Shown: positions 24,223-32,489 of the stretch, piece after piece
How the letters are laid out: each line of letters starts with the position of its first letter
Position numbering within the stretch: the first letter of the stretch is position 1
NCBI GenBank assembly: GCA_025930755.1
Contig: JAICOJ010000023.1
Coordinates: forward strand, 1-37,950
Origin: Gemmatimonadaceae bacterium
GTDB taxonomy: Bacteria; Gemmatimonadota; Gemmatimonadetes; Gemmatimonadales; Gemmatimonadaceae
Reading direction: 5' to 3'
Length of the DNA: 37,950 bases
Program-made: the position numbers and the translations under genes
Notes under the pieces: model-generated
Database searches by the model: none
Seen by the model: only the letters and a program-made list of their open reading frames with translations
Told to the model about the DNA's origin: nothing

Positions 24223-24333
24223 CAACTGCGAACTGCGACCTACGAACTGCGAACTAACGGCTTTTCTTCGCAGTTCGCAGTTCGCAGTTCGCAGCCCGCA
24301 GTTCGCAGTTCGCAGTTCGCAGTTGGCAGTTGG
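24223..24333. repeat. Inverted repeat of CGCAGTT heptamers (family D)
   Basis: The right side (24269-24331) is nine consecutive heptamers, CGCAGTT with one CGCAGCC and one GGCAGTT variant. The left side (24224-24258) is five heptamers of the complement AACTGCG, two of them variant. The loop CGGCTTTTCTT contains a T-rich stretch. The left edge is four bases after the HNH TGA and the right edge abuts the convergent nadE TAG. It is the largest and most regular tandem array here. Confidence 0.9.
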
Positions 24334-26175
24334 CTAATAGTCCACCGGCCGCAGATAGCTTTCCCCGATCGCATTCGCACTCACCATCGCGACCGTGGGC
24401 AAACGGCGCTTCCAGTGGGTCCCCTCCAGGCGCTGCCTCACGAGCTCCACCTCCTTCGCCTCGAACCCGCGCGACACGAGCTCGGCGGGGGCGTAGCCGC
24501 TCAGGAGCCACTGCAGGATTCGGTCGGCCTTCTCGTAGCTGATCCCGAGGTCGCCCTCGTCGGTCTGGCCGTGCACGAGGTCGGCGGTGGCCGGCTTCTC
24601 GACGATCGCCCGGGGGACGCCGAGGTGTCGCGCGAGCTGCCACACCTGCGTCTTGAAGAGGTCACCGAGCGGGTTCACCGGGGGCGAGTCATCGGCATGC
24701 CAGGTGAAATAGCCGAACAGCCGCTCGGTCTTGTTGCCGGTGCCTAACGGGATGGCCTGGTACTTCGACGACAGGTCGAACAGCGCGATCATGCGCACCC
24801 GCGCCATGACGTTCCCGCGGCGCCCGGGAGATGCGTCCGCCTCGGCGCTCAGGTAGCCGTCCACCGCGGGCGAGATGTCGAGCGTTCGCCCCGTGATCCC
24901 GAGCGCGTCGATGACGAGCTGGGCGTGCTCGAGACTCTCCGTGCTCGACGTGCGGTACGGCAGGCGCACGCCGATCACATTCTCGGGGCCGAGCGCGCGC
25001 GCGGCGAGATACGCGGTGACGGCCGAGTCCACGCCGCCGGACACACCGATGATGCCCTTCGCGAAGCCGCGCCGGTGCACTTCTTCCTGAATGAAGTGCA
25101 CGAGCCACTTCTCGGTGAGCTCGCCGTCGATGTCGAGGGGCGGCGGTCCCCCCGCGCCTTCGAGCGGCGCCACCGGCACCACGCGCAGCGGCCCGCGCGC
25201 AGGCGGCTCCGCGTCGGGGTGCACCAACGCGTGATCCCCATTCTCGCTCGGCGGGTCGAAGGCGAGGGGCGGCGCCTCACGAGGATCCTGGGCCGTGAGG
25301 CGCTCCATGAGGTGCGGCATCGCCGTGCGCAGATCGGCGAGCAGCGGCATGTCGGCGCGCGCGCGCGTGAGATCGGCGAGGTCGAGAGGCAGCGTGATCA
25401 GCGCCTCCTCCCACAAGGGGGCGCGCGTGCGGATGTCCCCTTTCGGCCCGGCGATGAGCGAGGCGCCGGAGAAGATCTTTCCTCCCTCGCTGCCGGCGAG
25501 GTTCGCGAACGACACGAACACGCCATGCTCCTCGGCGATATCGCGAATGAGCCGCTCCCATCGTGCGACGCTGGCGGGGCCGGGGATGGCGTCGTCGCGG
25601 GGCCAGGCGCCGCGCGCCGGTGCCGCGCTGGACACGAAGATCACCTGCGCGCCGTCGAGCGCCAGGAGCGTGCCCGACAGCGAATGCCAGGCGTCCTCGC
25701 ACACGAGAATCGATGCGCGTCCCCACGACGTGTCGAACGCGTGGAACTCGTGACCGCGCTCGACGAACCGCTCCTCATCGAACAGCCCGTAGGTTGGCAG
25801 GAACACCTTGCGGTGCACGTGCAGCACATCGGGTCCCTCCGGACCGAGCGTGACGTACAGGGCGCTGTTGAAGAGCGTGTTCTGAAAGATTTCGTAGAAG
25901 CCGACGACGACATCCAGCGTCGACAGCCCGTTCGTCGCGCCACGCCACGCGTCCTGGAGATCGCGCGCGAGTGTACCCGCGGTCACCGCGAGATCGCGCA
26001 CTCCACCCTCGACGAAGTATCCGGTGAGCGCGGTCTCGGGGAGGTGGAGCACCTGCGGTCGCGGCCGCATGCCGTTCACCTGCGCGAACACCTCGCCGAG
26101 CCGCGCAAGGTTCGCGGCGTAGTCGCCCTTGGTGGGCTTGATCTGAGCAAGGGCTAAATGAACGAGGGGCGGCAT
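24334..26175 (-). CDS. nadE: Glutamine-dependent NAD+ synthetase
   Basis: A 613-residue two-domain enzyme. The N-terminal nitrilase-type glutaminase (1-290) has the Glu-Lys-Cys triad: Glu47 (LPETALTGY), Lys123 (HRKVFLP) and Cys159 (VCEDAWHS). The C-terminal NAD synthetase domain (about 350-613) has the PP-loop SGGVDSA (379-385), then LPYRTSSTES, PLGTGNKTERLFGYFTW and VNPLGDLFKTQVW. It amidates deamido-NAD using ammonia from glutamine, the last step of NAD biosynthesis. The start MPPLVHLALAQIKPT is the usual N-terminus. The only upstream gene in the same direction is 139 bases away, across a family C repeat. Confidence 0.96.
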   Translation of the reverse strand: MPPLVHLALAQIKPTKGDYAANLARLGEVFAQVNGMRPRPQVLHLPETALTGYFVEGGVRDLAVTAGTLARDLQDAWRGATNGLSTLDVVVGFYEIFQNTLFNSALYVTLGPEGPDVLHVHRKVFLPTYGLFDEERFVERGHEFHAFDTSWGRASILVCEDAWHSLSGTLLALDGAQVIFVSSAAPARGAWPRDDAIPGPASVARWERLIRDIAEEHGVFVSFANLAGSEGGKIFSGASLIAGPKGDIRTRAPLWEEALITLPLDLADLTRARADMPLLADLRTAMPHLMERLTAQDPREAPPLAFDPPSENGDHALVHPDAEPPARGPLRVVPVAPLEGAGGPPPLDIDGELTEKWLVHFIQEEVHRRGFAKGIIGVSGGVDSAVTAYLAARALGPENVIGVRLPYRTSSTESLEHAQLVIDALGITGRTLDISPAVDGYLSAEADASPGRRGNVMARVRMIALFDLSSKYQAIPLGTGNKTERLFGYFTWHADDSPPVNPLGDLFKTQVWQLARHLGVPRAIVEKPATADLVHGQTDEGDLGISYEKADRILQWLLSGYAPAELVSRGFEAKEVELVRQRLEGTHWKRRLPTVAMVSANAIGESYLRPVDY

Positions 26176-26225
26176 CGCTCTAAAGATGGTGGAGATCGCC
26201 GTGAGGGGCCAGCGTTCGGGGGTCT

Positions 26226-26316
26226 GGAACGGCAAAGATGACAGACTTCAGAATACGGAATTCAGCAGTTACGGAATTCTGATTCTGTACTCTGAATTCC
26301 GTCATCCTTGCCGTTC
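26226..26316. repeat. Inverted repeat, family C (ACGGCAAAG-capped)
   Basis: The left arm begins GAACGGCAAAGATGACAGAC and the right arm ends CGTCATCCTTGCCGTTC. The arms are about 38 bases, with mismatches, around an inner GAATTC-rich segment that can fold by itself. On the minus strand it begins at the stop codon of the alpha/beta hydrolase gene (TGAACGGCAAGG) and ends about 50 bases before the nadE start. Confidence 0.85.
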
Positions 26317-27739
26317 ACCTGGTAACGAAGGCCGGAGCCTTGATGGTGGTGACGCAGCCCGTGTCTACCCCCTGAAGTGAGCCAAGCCGGATGAACCGCG
26401 AGACGATCTCTTCGACGCATCGCTCCGCCCCGGCGTGCGCCATCCCCGGCACGACGACCACTCGGGCGTTAGGCATCCCGCGCGCGACCGCCTCGGCGAA
26501 TCGCGGCGGGGTCACCGGATCGAGCGCGCCGGCGATGAGCAGCACCGGTACGCTCGATGTCACGGCGCCTCCGGGGTCCGCCGCCCGCGCATGTGGCCAC
26601 GCCGCGCACGCGGCCCGATACATCCGCAGCCGGTAGTCGCCGAGGAACGTGCCGCGCGTGTCGGGGGAGGGGGTCATGTCCTCGACGCATGCGGCGCTCA
26701 AGTGCGCCCCAGCGTCGAGCTGGTCGAAGACCACGCGGCTCAGCTCGTAGGCGAGCGCCACGAACGGCGTCCAGTCGCCTTCGTGCGCGCGGTGCAGAAC
26801 GATCGGGATCCGTCGCGACAGCCGCGTCGAGTAGAGCATGATGCGGAGGCGGTCGGCGAAGACGTCGCGCGTCACCGCCACCGTGACCGTGTCCTTCGAG
26901 CGAGGATGCTCCACGCGCACGGTCAGCGGCCCCCGGTCGAGACGCGCCAAGAGGGTGCTCAGCTCGCGCCGCAATCCGGGGAAGGACGTGCGACAGAACG
27001 GGTCGGCCGCGCAGTCCGTCAACACGCGGTCGAGGGCGCTCTGCGCATCCCGCGCTGCCGTCCGGGCGAGCGAAACGTCGAAGGGAATCGCTCCCTGCAG
27101 CACGACGGAGCGCAGTCGCGGTCCGTACCGGGCGAGGTACTCGAGCGCGACGCGCGTGCCGTAAGCGCTGGCGTCGAGATCGATGCGTGGAATGTCGAGC
27201 CAGGCGCGTACCGCCTCGAGATCGTCGGCGGCATTCGCGGTCGTGTACTGGGTCAGGTCGGCCCCGCCCGCGAGACGCGCGGCGCACGCACGCAGGGAAT
27301 CCACCGGAAACTGGTGGCTCAGATAAGTCGCGACGTCGCCGGCATCTCCATACAGGCTGCAGCGAAGGGCGTTGGAGCCACCGGTGCCGCGCTGATCGAC
27401 GAGCACGATGTCATGCGTCGCTCGAGTGGCCGCGTGTGTGGTCGCTACGAGGTCGGCGAGCGTGGTCGCACCCAATCCCGGCCCACCGACGAGATAGAAG
27501 AGAGCGTGGCGGGGGGCACCGGTCGCGGCGCGGGCGGGCAGGATGACGACGCGAAGCGAGATCGTACGGCCGTCGCGCGCGGCGCGATTTTCCGGAACGG
27601 CGACCGTTCCACACCGTACCTGTTCGTCGAGGCCCGCGACCCGACATGGCGCCCCCTGGGCCAAAGCGGGGCTTCCCGCAGAAGCCCCGATGGCGAAGAG
27701 CGCCGCGAGCCCACGAGCGTGACGTCTGAGCATGGTCAT
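26315..27739 (-). CDS. Exported alpha/beta hydrolase of the tripeptidyl-aminopeptidase type, altered nucleophile
   Basis: A 474-residue protein with a signal peptide (ending SPALAQ). Family features are VRCGTVAVPENR, the oxyanion region LVGGPGLG, DIVLVDQRGTGGS, and the C-terminal VLLIAGALDPVTPP (acid) and VVVPGMAHAGAERC (histidine). The nucleophile elbow, normally GGSYGT, reads ASAYGT (190-195 from this start), so alanine occupies the serine position and the first glycine is lost. The neighbouring Ser191 is one residue off. The protein may be catalytically dead or may use a shifted serine. Several cysteines probably form disulfides. GAGGA precedes the ATG. It is divergent from the penicillin-binding protein gene. 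Confidence 0.85.
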   Translation of the reverse strand: MTMLRRHARGLAALFAIGASAGSPALAQGAPCRVAGLDEQVRCGTVAVPENRAARDGRTISLRVVILPARAATGAPRHALFYLVGGPGLGATTLADLVATTHAATRATHDIVLVDQRGTGGSNALRCSLYGDAGDVATYLSHQFPVDSLRACAARLAGGADLTQYTTANAADDLEAVRAWLDIPRIDLDASAYGTRVALEYLARYGPRLRSVVLQGAIPFDVSLARTAARDAQSALDRVLTDCAADPFCRTSFPGLRRELSTLLARLDRGPLTVRVEHPRSKDTVTVAVTRDVFADRLRIMLYSTRLSRRIPIVLHRAHEGDWTPFVALAYELSRVVFDQLDAGAHLSAACVEDMTPSPDTRGTFLGDYRLRMYRAACAAWPHARAADPGGAVTSSVPVLLIAGALDPVTPPRFAEAVARGMPNARVVVVPGMAHAGAERCVEEIVSRFIRLGSLQGVDTGCVTTIKAPAFVTR

Positions 27740-27966
27740 CACTCAATCCTCACCGGGCGTGTCGATCGTCACAAGGCATCAGTTCGGGCGCCAGGGTAAG
27801 GGAAGCGCAGATGGCCCAGAAGCTTCCGTGCTCCTGGGGTGGCTCGGCGCGACATTCAAGCTCCCAAAGGTTCTTGTTACACCTTCGCGGAATCCCGTTC
27901 GCACCGGGCGCACTACGTTCATTGCGTGTCTGCGGCCATCTGCGGTTCCTGACCCCGGGCGCGCTG

Positions 27967-27996
27967 ATACCATTCGGGTCCCTTCGGGGTATTTTT
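27967..27996 (+). promoter_or_regulatory. Possible hairpin plus T-tract in the PBP leader
   Basis: ATACC (27967-27971) pairs with GGTAT (27988-27992), with an internal CCCTTCGGG mini-stem, and TTTTT follows immediately. The ATG of the penicillin-binding protein gene begins at 28004. The form is that of a weak intrinsic terminator or attenuator in a leader. The inner stem is interrupted and I cannot fold it, so this is a low-confidence site. The rest of the 264-base divergent spacer (27740-28003) shows no gene. Confidence 0.25.
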
Positions 27997-28003
27997 CCAG
28001 ACG

Positions 28004-30016
28004 ATGAGCTGCATGATCAATCCTCGCGTATTCCTGCTGGCAGCGCTTTTCGCGCCTGCGCTGTCGGCCCAAGAAGCCGAGAGCACCGAGCCGTGGCGGC
28101 TCATCCAGCCGCCACAATCGTCGCTCGTCGTTGCGCGCGACGGCTCGCTCATCGGAGAGATCGGCAAGGAATGGCGCACGTCGGTCTCGATCAAATCGCT
28201 GCCGAGGTACGTGCCGCAGGCGTTCGTGGCGATCGAGGACCATCGCTTCTACGAGCATGGCGGCGTCGACGTGATCGGCATCGCCGGCGCGATCAAGGAT
28301 GCCGTCACCGGGTCACCGCGTGGCGCGAGCACCATCACGCAGCAGCTGGTCGGCAACATGCATCCGGAGGAGATCGACCGCCGGGATCGGTCGCTCAGCC
28401 GGAAGGTGCGCGAGCAGCGGGCCGCGATCGAGATGGAGAAGCGGTATACCAAGGACGAGATCCTGGAGGCGTACCTCAATCAGATCTCGTTCGGCCACGG
28501 GTGGTACGGCATCGAAGCCGCCGCGCGTCACTACTTCGGCAAGACCGCCTCGCGCCTGACGCTCGAGGAAGCAGCGACGCTCGCGGCGCTTCCAAAGGGG
28601 CCGGCGATCTACGATCCGATTCGCCACCCCGATCGCGCGAAGCGTCGCCGCGATGAAGTCCTCGGCCGGATGGCGGCGAATGGCTTCATCACGCGCGCAC
28701 AGGCGGATGCGGCGAGGAAGCGCCCGCTGGTCGTCGCGCCGAACATGGGGATGTCGGCGCCGTCGCCCTACTTCGTGGATGTCGTTCGCTCACACGCGGA
28801 GCGCGCGGGCGTGCCCGTCATGAACGGCGGATACCGAATCGTGACCACCCTCGACGCCGCACTGCAGAGCGCTGCGGTCGAGGCCCTGACCGACGGCACG
28901 CGGCGCGTCGAAGGCCTGCCTGGGTACGGGCAGCCCACGTACGAGAAGCGCAGTCGCGGACAGACCGATTACCTGCAGGGCATGGTGGTGTCGCTCGACG
29001 CGCTCACCGGCGAGGTCCGTGCGCTCGTCGGCGGGCGAGACTATGCGGAGTCGCCATTCAATCGGGCCGTCAACGGCGTGCGACAGCCGGGCTCGGCGTT
29101 CAAGCCGATCGTCTATGCGGCGGCGGTGACCGACAGCATCCCGGCGAACGCGATCGTGCCCGATACGGCGCTCGCGATTCCGCTCCCCGATGGCACGATG
29201 TACGAGCCGGGCAATGCGGACGACGAGTTCCTCGGCCCCATAACCGTGCGTGAAGCGCTGGTTCGCTCGCGCAATCCGGTCGCCGTGCAGCTCGGACAGC
29301 TGGTCGGAATGGATTCCGTGGCGTCGTTCGCGCGGCGCATGGGAATCGAGTCCTCGGTCGTGCCGGTGCCTTCCTCGGCGATTGGGGCATCGTCCCTGCG
29401 TCCGATCGAGCTCGTTGCCGCGTATTCGGCGTTTGCGACGTTAGGCGTGGCGGTGGAGCCTCGGTACATCACGCGCATCGAGGACCGCACCGGTCGCACC
29501 GTTTGGGCGCCGGAGCCCAGTCCGCCATCGCTGGCCATCGACCCGCGGGTCGCGTTCATCGTCCGCGACATGATGCGCGAGGCGGTGGAGCGGGGAACGG
29601 GCTCGTGGGTGCGCCGGCTGGTGGATCCCCGCGTTCCGGTTGCGGGAAAGACGGGGACGACCAACGACAACACCGACGTCTGGTTCGTGGGAATGACGCC
29701 CGAGCTCGTCGCGGGCGTCTGGCTCGGCTTCGATCGGCCGCGTCCGATCGCGCGCGGCGCCGGCGGCGGTACGTACGCGGCGCCCATCTTCGGCCAAATG
29801 ATCGCCAAGTACTACGAGGGCAGGGCGGTCGGGACGTGGACGCCCCCCGCGGGGCTCGTGTCGGCCGAGCTGGACCGCGCGACCGGCCTGCTCGCCGACG
29901 CGTTCACGCCGGAGGAGCGTCGGTATGTCGAGTACTTTCTGGAGGGCACGGAGCCGATCGAGCTGCGGCCGACTCCGTGGATGGTTTTTCAGTACGGACC
30001 GCTGGGTGGCGACTGA
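28004..30016 (+). CDS. Class A penicillin-binding protein (PBP1A-type)
   Basis: A 670-residue bifunctional peptidoglycan synthase. The glycosyltransferase GT51 domain (about 65-235) has EDHRFYEHGGVD with catalytic Glu78, GASTITQQL, and LNQISFGHGWYGIEAAARHYFGK. The transpeptidase domain (about 325-600) has the SxxK Ser364-Lys367 (PGSAFKP), SRN (422-424) and KTGTT (549). The N-terminus is short: a hydrophobic stretch ending ALFAPALSAQ looks like a cleavable signal peptide, not the cytoplasmic tail plus anchor that is usual. A second in-frame ATG at 28013 is possible. It polymerises and crosslinks glycan strands in the periplasm. A lipoprotein gene follows after 48 bases. Confidence 0.93.
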   Translation: MSCMINPRVFLLAALFAPALSAQEAESTEPWRLIQPPQSSLVVARDGSLIGEIGKEWRTSVSIKSLPRYVPQAFVAIEDHRFYEHGGVDVIGIAGAIKDAVTGSPRGASTITQQLVGNMHPEEIDRRDRSLSRKVREQRAAIEMEKRYTKDEILEAYLNQISFGHGWYGIEAAARHYFGKTASRLTLEEAATLAALPKGPAIYDPIRHPDRAKRRRDEVLGRMAANGFITRAQADAARKRPLVVAPNMGMSAPSPYFVDVVRSHAERAGVPVMNGGYRIVTTLDAALQSAAVEALTDGTRRVEGLPGYGQPTYEKRSRGQTDYLQGMVVSLDALTGEVRALVGGRDYAESPFNRAVNGVRQPGSAFKPIVYAAAVTDSIPANAIVPDTALAIPLPDGTMYEPGNADDEFLGPITVREALVRSRNPVAVQLGQLVGMDSVASFARRMGIESSVVPVPSSAIGASSLRPIELVAAYSAFATLGVAVEPRYITRIEDRTGRTVWAPEPSPPSLAIDPRVAFIVRDMMREAVERGTGSWVRRLVDPRVPVAGKTGTTNDNTDVWFVGMTPELVAGVWLGFDRPRPIARGAGGGTYAAPIFGQMIAKYYEGRAVGTWTPPAGLVSAELDRATGLLADAFTPEERRYVEYFLEGTEPIELRPTPWMVFQYGPLGGD

Positions 30017-30064
30017 GATTTGTCTCTCTGCGACGGCTTGGCTTTCCTTCACGAACGACACTTC

Positions 30065-30817
30065 ATGCGCACTCTCCTGTTCGCCGCCCTCGTCACTGCC
30101 GCGTGCGCCCCGCAGCCCGCCCCCGCGCCATCACCCGCCGCGCCCTCGATCACCACTGCCGAGCAGCTCGTGGCGGCGATGCACGATCGGTATGCGGGCA
30201 AATGGTATCCGACGCTCGCGTTCGTGCAGAAGAACACGCGCTATCTGGGCGAGGGGCGCACCGACACGTCGACGTGGAGCGAGGTGCTGAGCTTCCCCGG
30301 CAGGCTGCGCATCGACGTGGAGCCGCGCGCGAACGGGAATGGCAACATCTATCGCAACGATACCGTCTACGTCTTCAGCAATGGCCGGCTCGTCAGGCAG
30401 GCCCGCTCGCCGCACCCCCTGCTCCTCCTCGGATTCGACGTCTACTTCATCCCCGTCGAGCGCACGATCGCCGGACTCCGCGAGATCGGCTTCGATCTCT
30501 CGCGCATGCACGAGGCGACTTGGCAGGGCCGGGCCGCGTATGTCGTCGGGGCCGCCGCCGGTGATGTTCGCCGCCGCCAGTTCTGGATCGATCGTGACCG
30601 TCTGGTCTTCGTGCGAATGATCGAGCCCTCCCGGCGCGACACCACGAAGACCGCCGAGATCCGCTTCAACCGCTACTACCAGGTGGGCGAGGCGTGGCTG
30701 TCGCCCGAGGTGGAATTTCTGATCGACGGCGCGCGCGATTTCCTCGAGGAGTACACCGAGATCAGGACGGGAATGGCCGTGGCGGATTCCGTCTTTGATC
30801 CGACGCGATGGAGATGA
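30065..30817 (+). CDS. Exported lipoprotein of unknown function (LolA-like shape)
   Basis: A 250-residue lipoprotein with lipobox Cys14 (LVTAAC) and a proline/alanine linker. The mature part begins with an amphipathic helix (TTAEQLVAAMHDRY). It continues as a beta-rich domain: YVFSNGRLVRQARSPHPLLLL, AAYVVGAAAGDVRRRQFWIDRDRLVFVRMIEP and AEIRFNRYYQVGEAWLSPEVEF. Successive beta strands that report on a substrate conversion are reminiscent of LolA/LppX-type outer-membrane lipoprotein carriers, but no family motif proves this. It follows the penicillin-binding protein gene and could be co-transcribed. A family B hairpin starts at its TGA. Confidence 0.8.
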   Translation: MRTLLFAALVTAACAPQPAPAPSPAAPSITTAEQLVAAMHDRYAGKWYPTLAFVQKNTRYLGEGRTDTSTWSEVLSFPGRLRIDVEPRANGNGNIYRNDTVYVFSNGRLVRQARSPHPLLLLGFDVYFIPVERTIAGLREIGFDLSRMHEATWQGRAAYVVGAAAGDVRRRQFWIDRDRLVFVRMIEPSRRDTTKTAEIRFNRYYQVGEAWLSPEVEFLIDGARDFLEEYTEIRTGMAVADSVFDPTRWR

Positions 30818-30881
30818 GGTCGTCGAGGTGATCGAGGAACGTCCTTGCTCTCCTCGATCGCCTCGATCATCTCGACGACCG
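30817..30881. repeat. Inverted repeat of 9-nt units (family B) between convergent genes
   Basis: The left arm GGTCGTCGAGGTGATCGAGG (30818-30837) is complementary to CCTCGATCATCTCGACGACC (30861-30880) except for one base, with an extra CCTCGATCG unit before it. The left edge is the lipoprotein TGA. The right arm contains the last codons and stop of the convergent regulatory-domain protein. Confidence 0.85.
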
Positions 30882-31916
30882 CGGGTCGTCACCCGGTCTC
30901 GCACCCACGAACCGGAATCCGACCAGCCGATGATGCTCGTACCCAGCGACGAACGCGCTCCGCCTGGCGCGCGGATCGAATCGTTGGACGGCGAGCACCT
31001 GGGTCACGATCGGGATGGAGGCCAGCGCCTCCTGGAAGACGGTCGACACCTCCAGGTCCAGCAGCCCCTTCACCTTTGGGCTTCGTGAGAGCCGCAACAC
31101 CGAACGCCGAATCTGAAACGTCTCCGGGTCCAGGAAAATCGACCCGTTGACGTCCGGCGTCTTGATCTCTCTCCACGCGATGAGGTCGATGCGGAGGAGA
31201 TCGGTTCCGTCAACGGTATCGAGTCCGCCGTCGACGAAGCAGTGATTGTCGAGGAAGAGCCGATCGGCGAAATCCAGCAGTGTGGGAATGTTGAAGATGA
31301 GCTCACCGCGCTGGCGCCGGCCGGGGCGGGTCAGGATATGCCCGGGCCGATACCGCCATGGTGGCTTGCTCGCGACCACAACGGTGTCGATGGTGTCGAT
31401 GCGCGTTTCGCCGTTCGTGAGCTCGCTGCTGATGATCCGCTCCTGCGAGTAGACGAAGGGATATCGCTCGGCGAGCAGCCGATATTGCTCGCCGTTCATT
31501 CGCAGCTGCGTGAGAAGGGTCGTGAGAACGGAGTCCTTCACCGCGCCCAGCCCCGGCGTCGTGCACGTCGGATCCGCATGCACGTGCACCGGCGCGAGCT
31601 TCATCGCGACGCGCGTGAGCTCGACCCGCAGGGAATCCTGCACGCCCGCGCGCACCGTGAGCATCAGGTCCTTCGGGGCATAACCCAACCGCCGGACGTG
31701 AAGCACGAACGACCCTGGCGGCAGCTGCCGCAGCACGAACGTACCGCTGTCGTCGGAGAAGTGGTGAATGTCGAGCGACGGCACGGCAATGACGCTATGC
31801 GCGAGGCGCTCGCCACTCTCCTGCGCCACGACGAGGCCGACGACGGTATTCGTTGTTCCCTGCGCCGCGAGCGGAGCGGCCGCGAGGGCGCCTGCGAGAA
31901 GAATCCAGTGCCGCAT
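30867..31916 (-). CDS. Secreted carboxypeptidase-regulatory-like domain protein
   Basis: A 349-residue exported protein with a signal peptide (1-19, ending APLAAQ). One carboxypeptidase-regulatory-like beta-sandwich follows (about 24-105; VVGLVVAQESGERLAHSVI and VLHVRRLGYAP). The remaining 240 residues are a second domain with no family I recognise. It contains two cysteines (PTCTTPG and NHCFVDGG) and strands such as GTDLLRIDLIAWREIK. The end (RPGDDPRSSR) runs into the family B repeat. No plug or barrel is present. No clear ribosome-binding site is seen. It is one of three proteins here with the same N-terminal domain type. Confidence 0.78.
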   Translation of the reverse strand: MRHWILLAGALAAAPLAAQGTTNTVVGLVVAQESGERLAHSVIAVPSLDIHHFSDDSGTFVLRQLPPGSFVLHVRRLGYAPKDLMLTVRAGVQDSLRVELTRVAMKLAPVHVHADPTCTTPGLGAVKDSVLTTLLTQLRMNGEQYRLLAERYPFVYSQERIISSELTNGETRIDTIDTVVVASKPPWRYRPGHILTRPGRRQRGELIFNIPTLLDFADRLFLDNHCFVDGGLDTVDGTDLLRIDLIAWREIKTPDVNGSIFLDPETFQIRRSVLRLSRSPKVKGLLDLEVSTVFQEALASIPIVTQVLAVQRFDPRARRSAFVAGYEHHRLVGFRFVGARPGDDPRSSR

Positions 31917-31940
31917 GCTTAGAGGTAGTCGCGGGTGTCC

Positions 31941-32009
31941 ATGTCGTCGAGGTGGTCGAGGGGAGGCGGCGACGTTCCCTCGATCTCCTCGACATCCCTG
32001 ACCACCTCC
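31941..32009. repeat. Inverted repeat of 9-nt units (family B) between tandem genes
   Basis: The left arm ATGTCGTCGAGGTGGTCGAG (31941-31960) is complementary, with gaps, to CCTCGATCTCCTCGACATCC and GACCACCTCCA on the right. On the minus strand it follows the cupin stop (32022) by about 12 bases and ends 24 bases before the start of the regulatory-domain gene. Confidence 0.7.
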
Positions 32010-32021
32010 ATACCCTTCTGC

Positions 32022-32378
32022 CTACTTCGCGTACGTCCCGGCCCCGAGAAAATGCAATGACACGTAGAGCTCATCCCCCACGACCCAGCTGTCGTGCGGA
32101 TCGGGAGGCACGTGGAAGAGCGTCCCCGGCAGGAGGTCGTGCACCTTGCCATCGGCGAACTCGACGGTGGCATGACCGGCGATGACGAGGCCTACGTGCT
32201 CGACATGGCAGCGGCTGGCTCCGACCGTCGGTCCCACGTGTACCGACCAGCGCCAGCCCGGCTCGTAGGTCGCCCGGCCGAGGGTCATTCCACCCAGCGA
32301 GACGAGCTCGAACCGCCCCTTCTCGAAGTGGCGGACCTCGTCCGGGGTCTCGAAGCGCTTGAGGATAAGGTCGTACAT
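32022..32378 (-). CDS. Small cupin domain protein
   Basis: A 118-residue single-domain cupin. Motif 1 is around HVGPTVGASRCHVEHVGLVIAGHATVEF and motif 2 around LLPGTLFHVPPDPHDSWVVG. Histidines 59 and 61 with nearby acidic residues could bind a metal. The N-terminal 35 residues (LKRFETPDEVRHFEKGRFELVSLGG) are the kind seen in cupins that sense or bind small ligands. The function is unknown. The long reading frame extending to 33434 is antisense to the next gene and is not real. It is divergent from the PKD-like lipoprotein gene. Confidence 0.85.
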   Translation of the reverse strand: MYDLILKRFETPDEVRHFEKGRFELVSLGGMTLGRATYEPGWRWSVHVGPTVGASRCHVEHVGLVIAGHATVEFADGKVHDLLPGTLFHVPPDPHDSWVVGDELYVSLHFLGAGTYAK

Positions 32379-32489
32379 GGCTGCGCGAAGGGGTGAGTGG
32401 TCAGCGATTGCATCCGGCGTCCCACAGCACGGGATTTGCCTTCTCTGACGGTAGAAATCGGAATCTGCCGCCAGAGAGAGGATGTGAAG

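Noticed and set aside
24269-24331. Possible CRISPR array
   Set aside because: The heptamers are contiguous with no spacers and are mirrored by a complementary run, so this is a tandem palindrome; no cas gene is present.
21263-27799. Long plus-strand open frames antisense to the E1 dehydrogenase, NAD synthetase and hydrolase genes
   Set aside because: They are arginine- and histidine-rich, have no domain motif and mirror well-recognised minus-strand genes; high GC produces such antisense frames.
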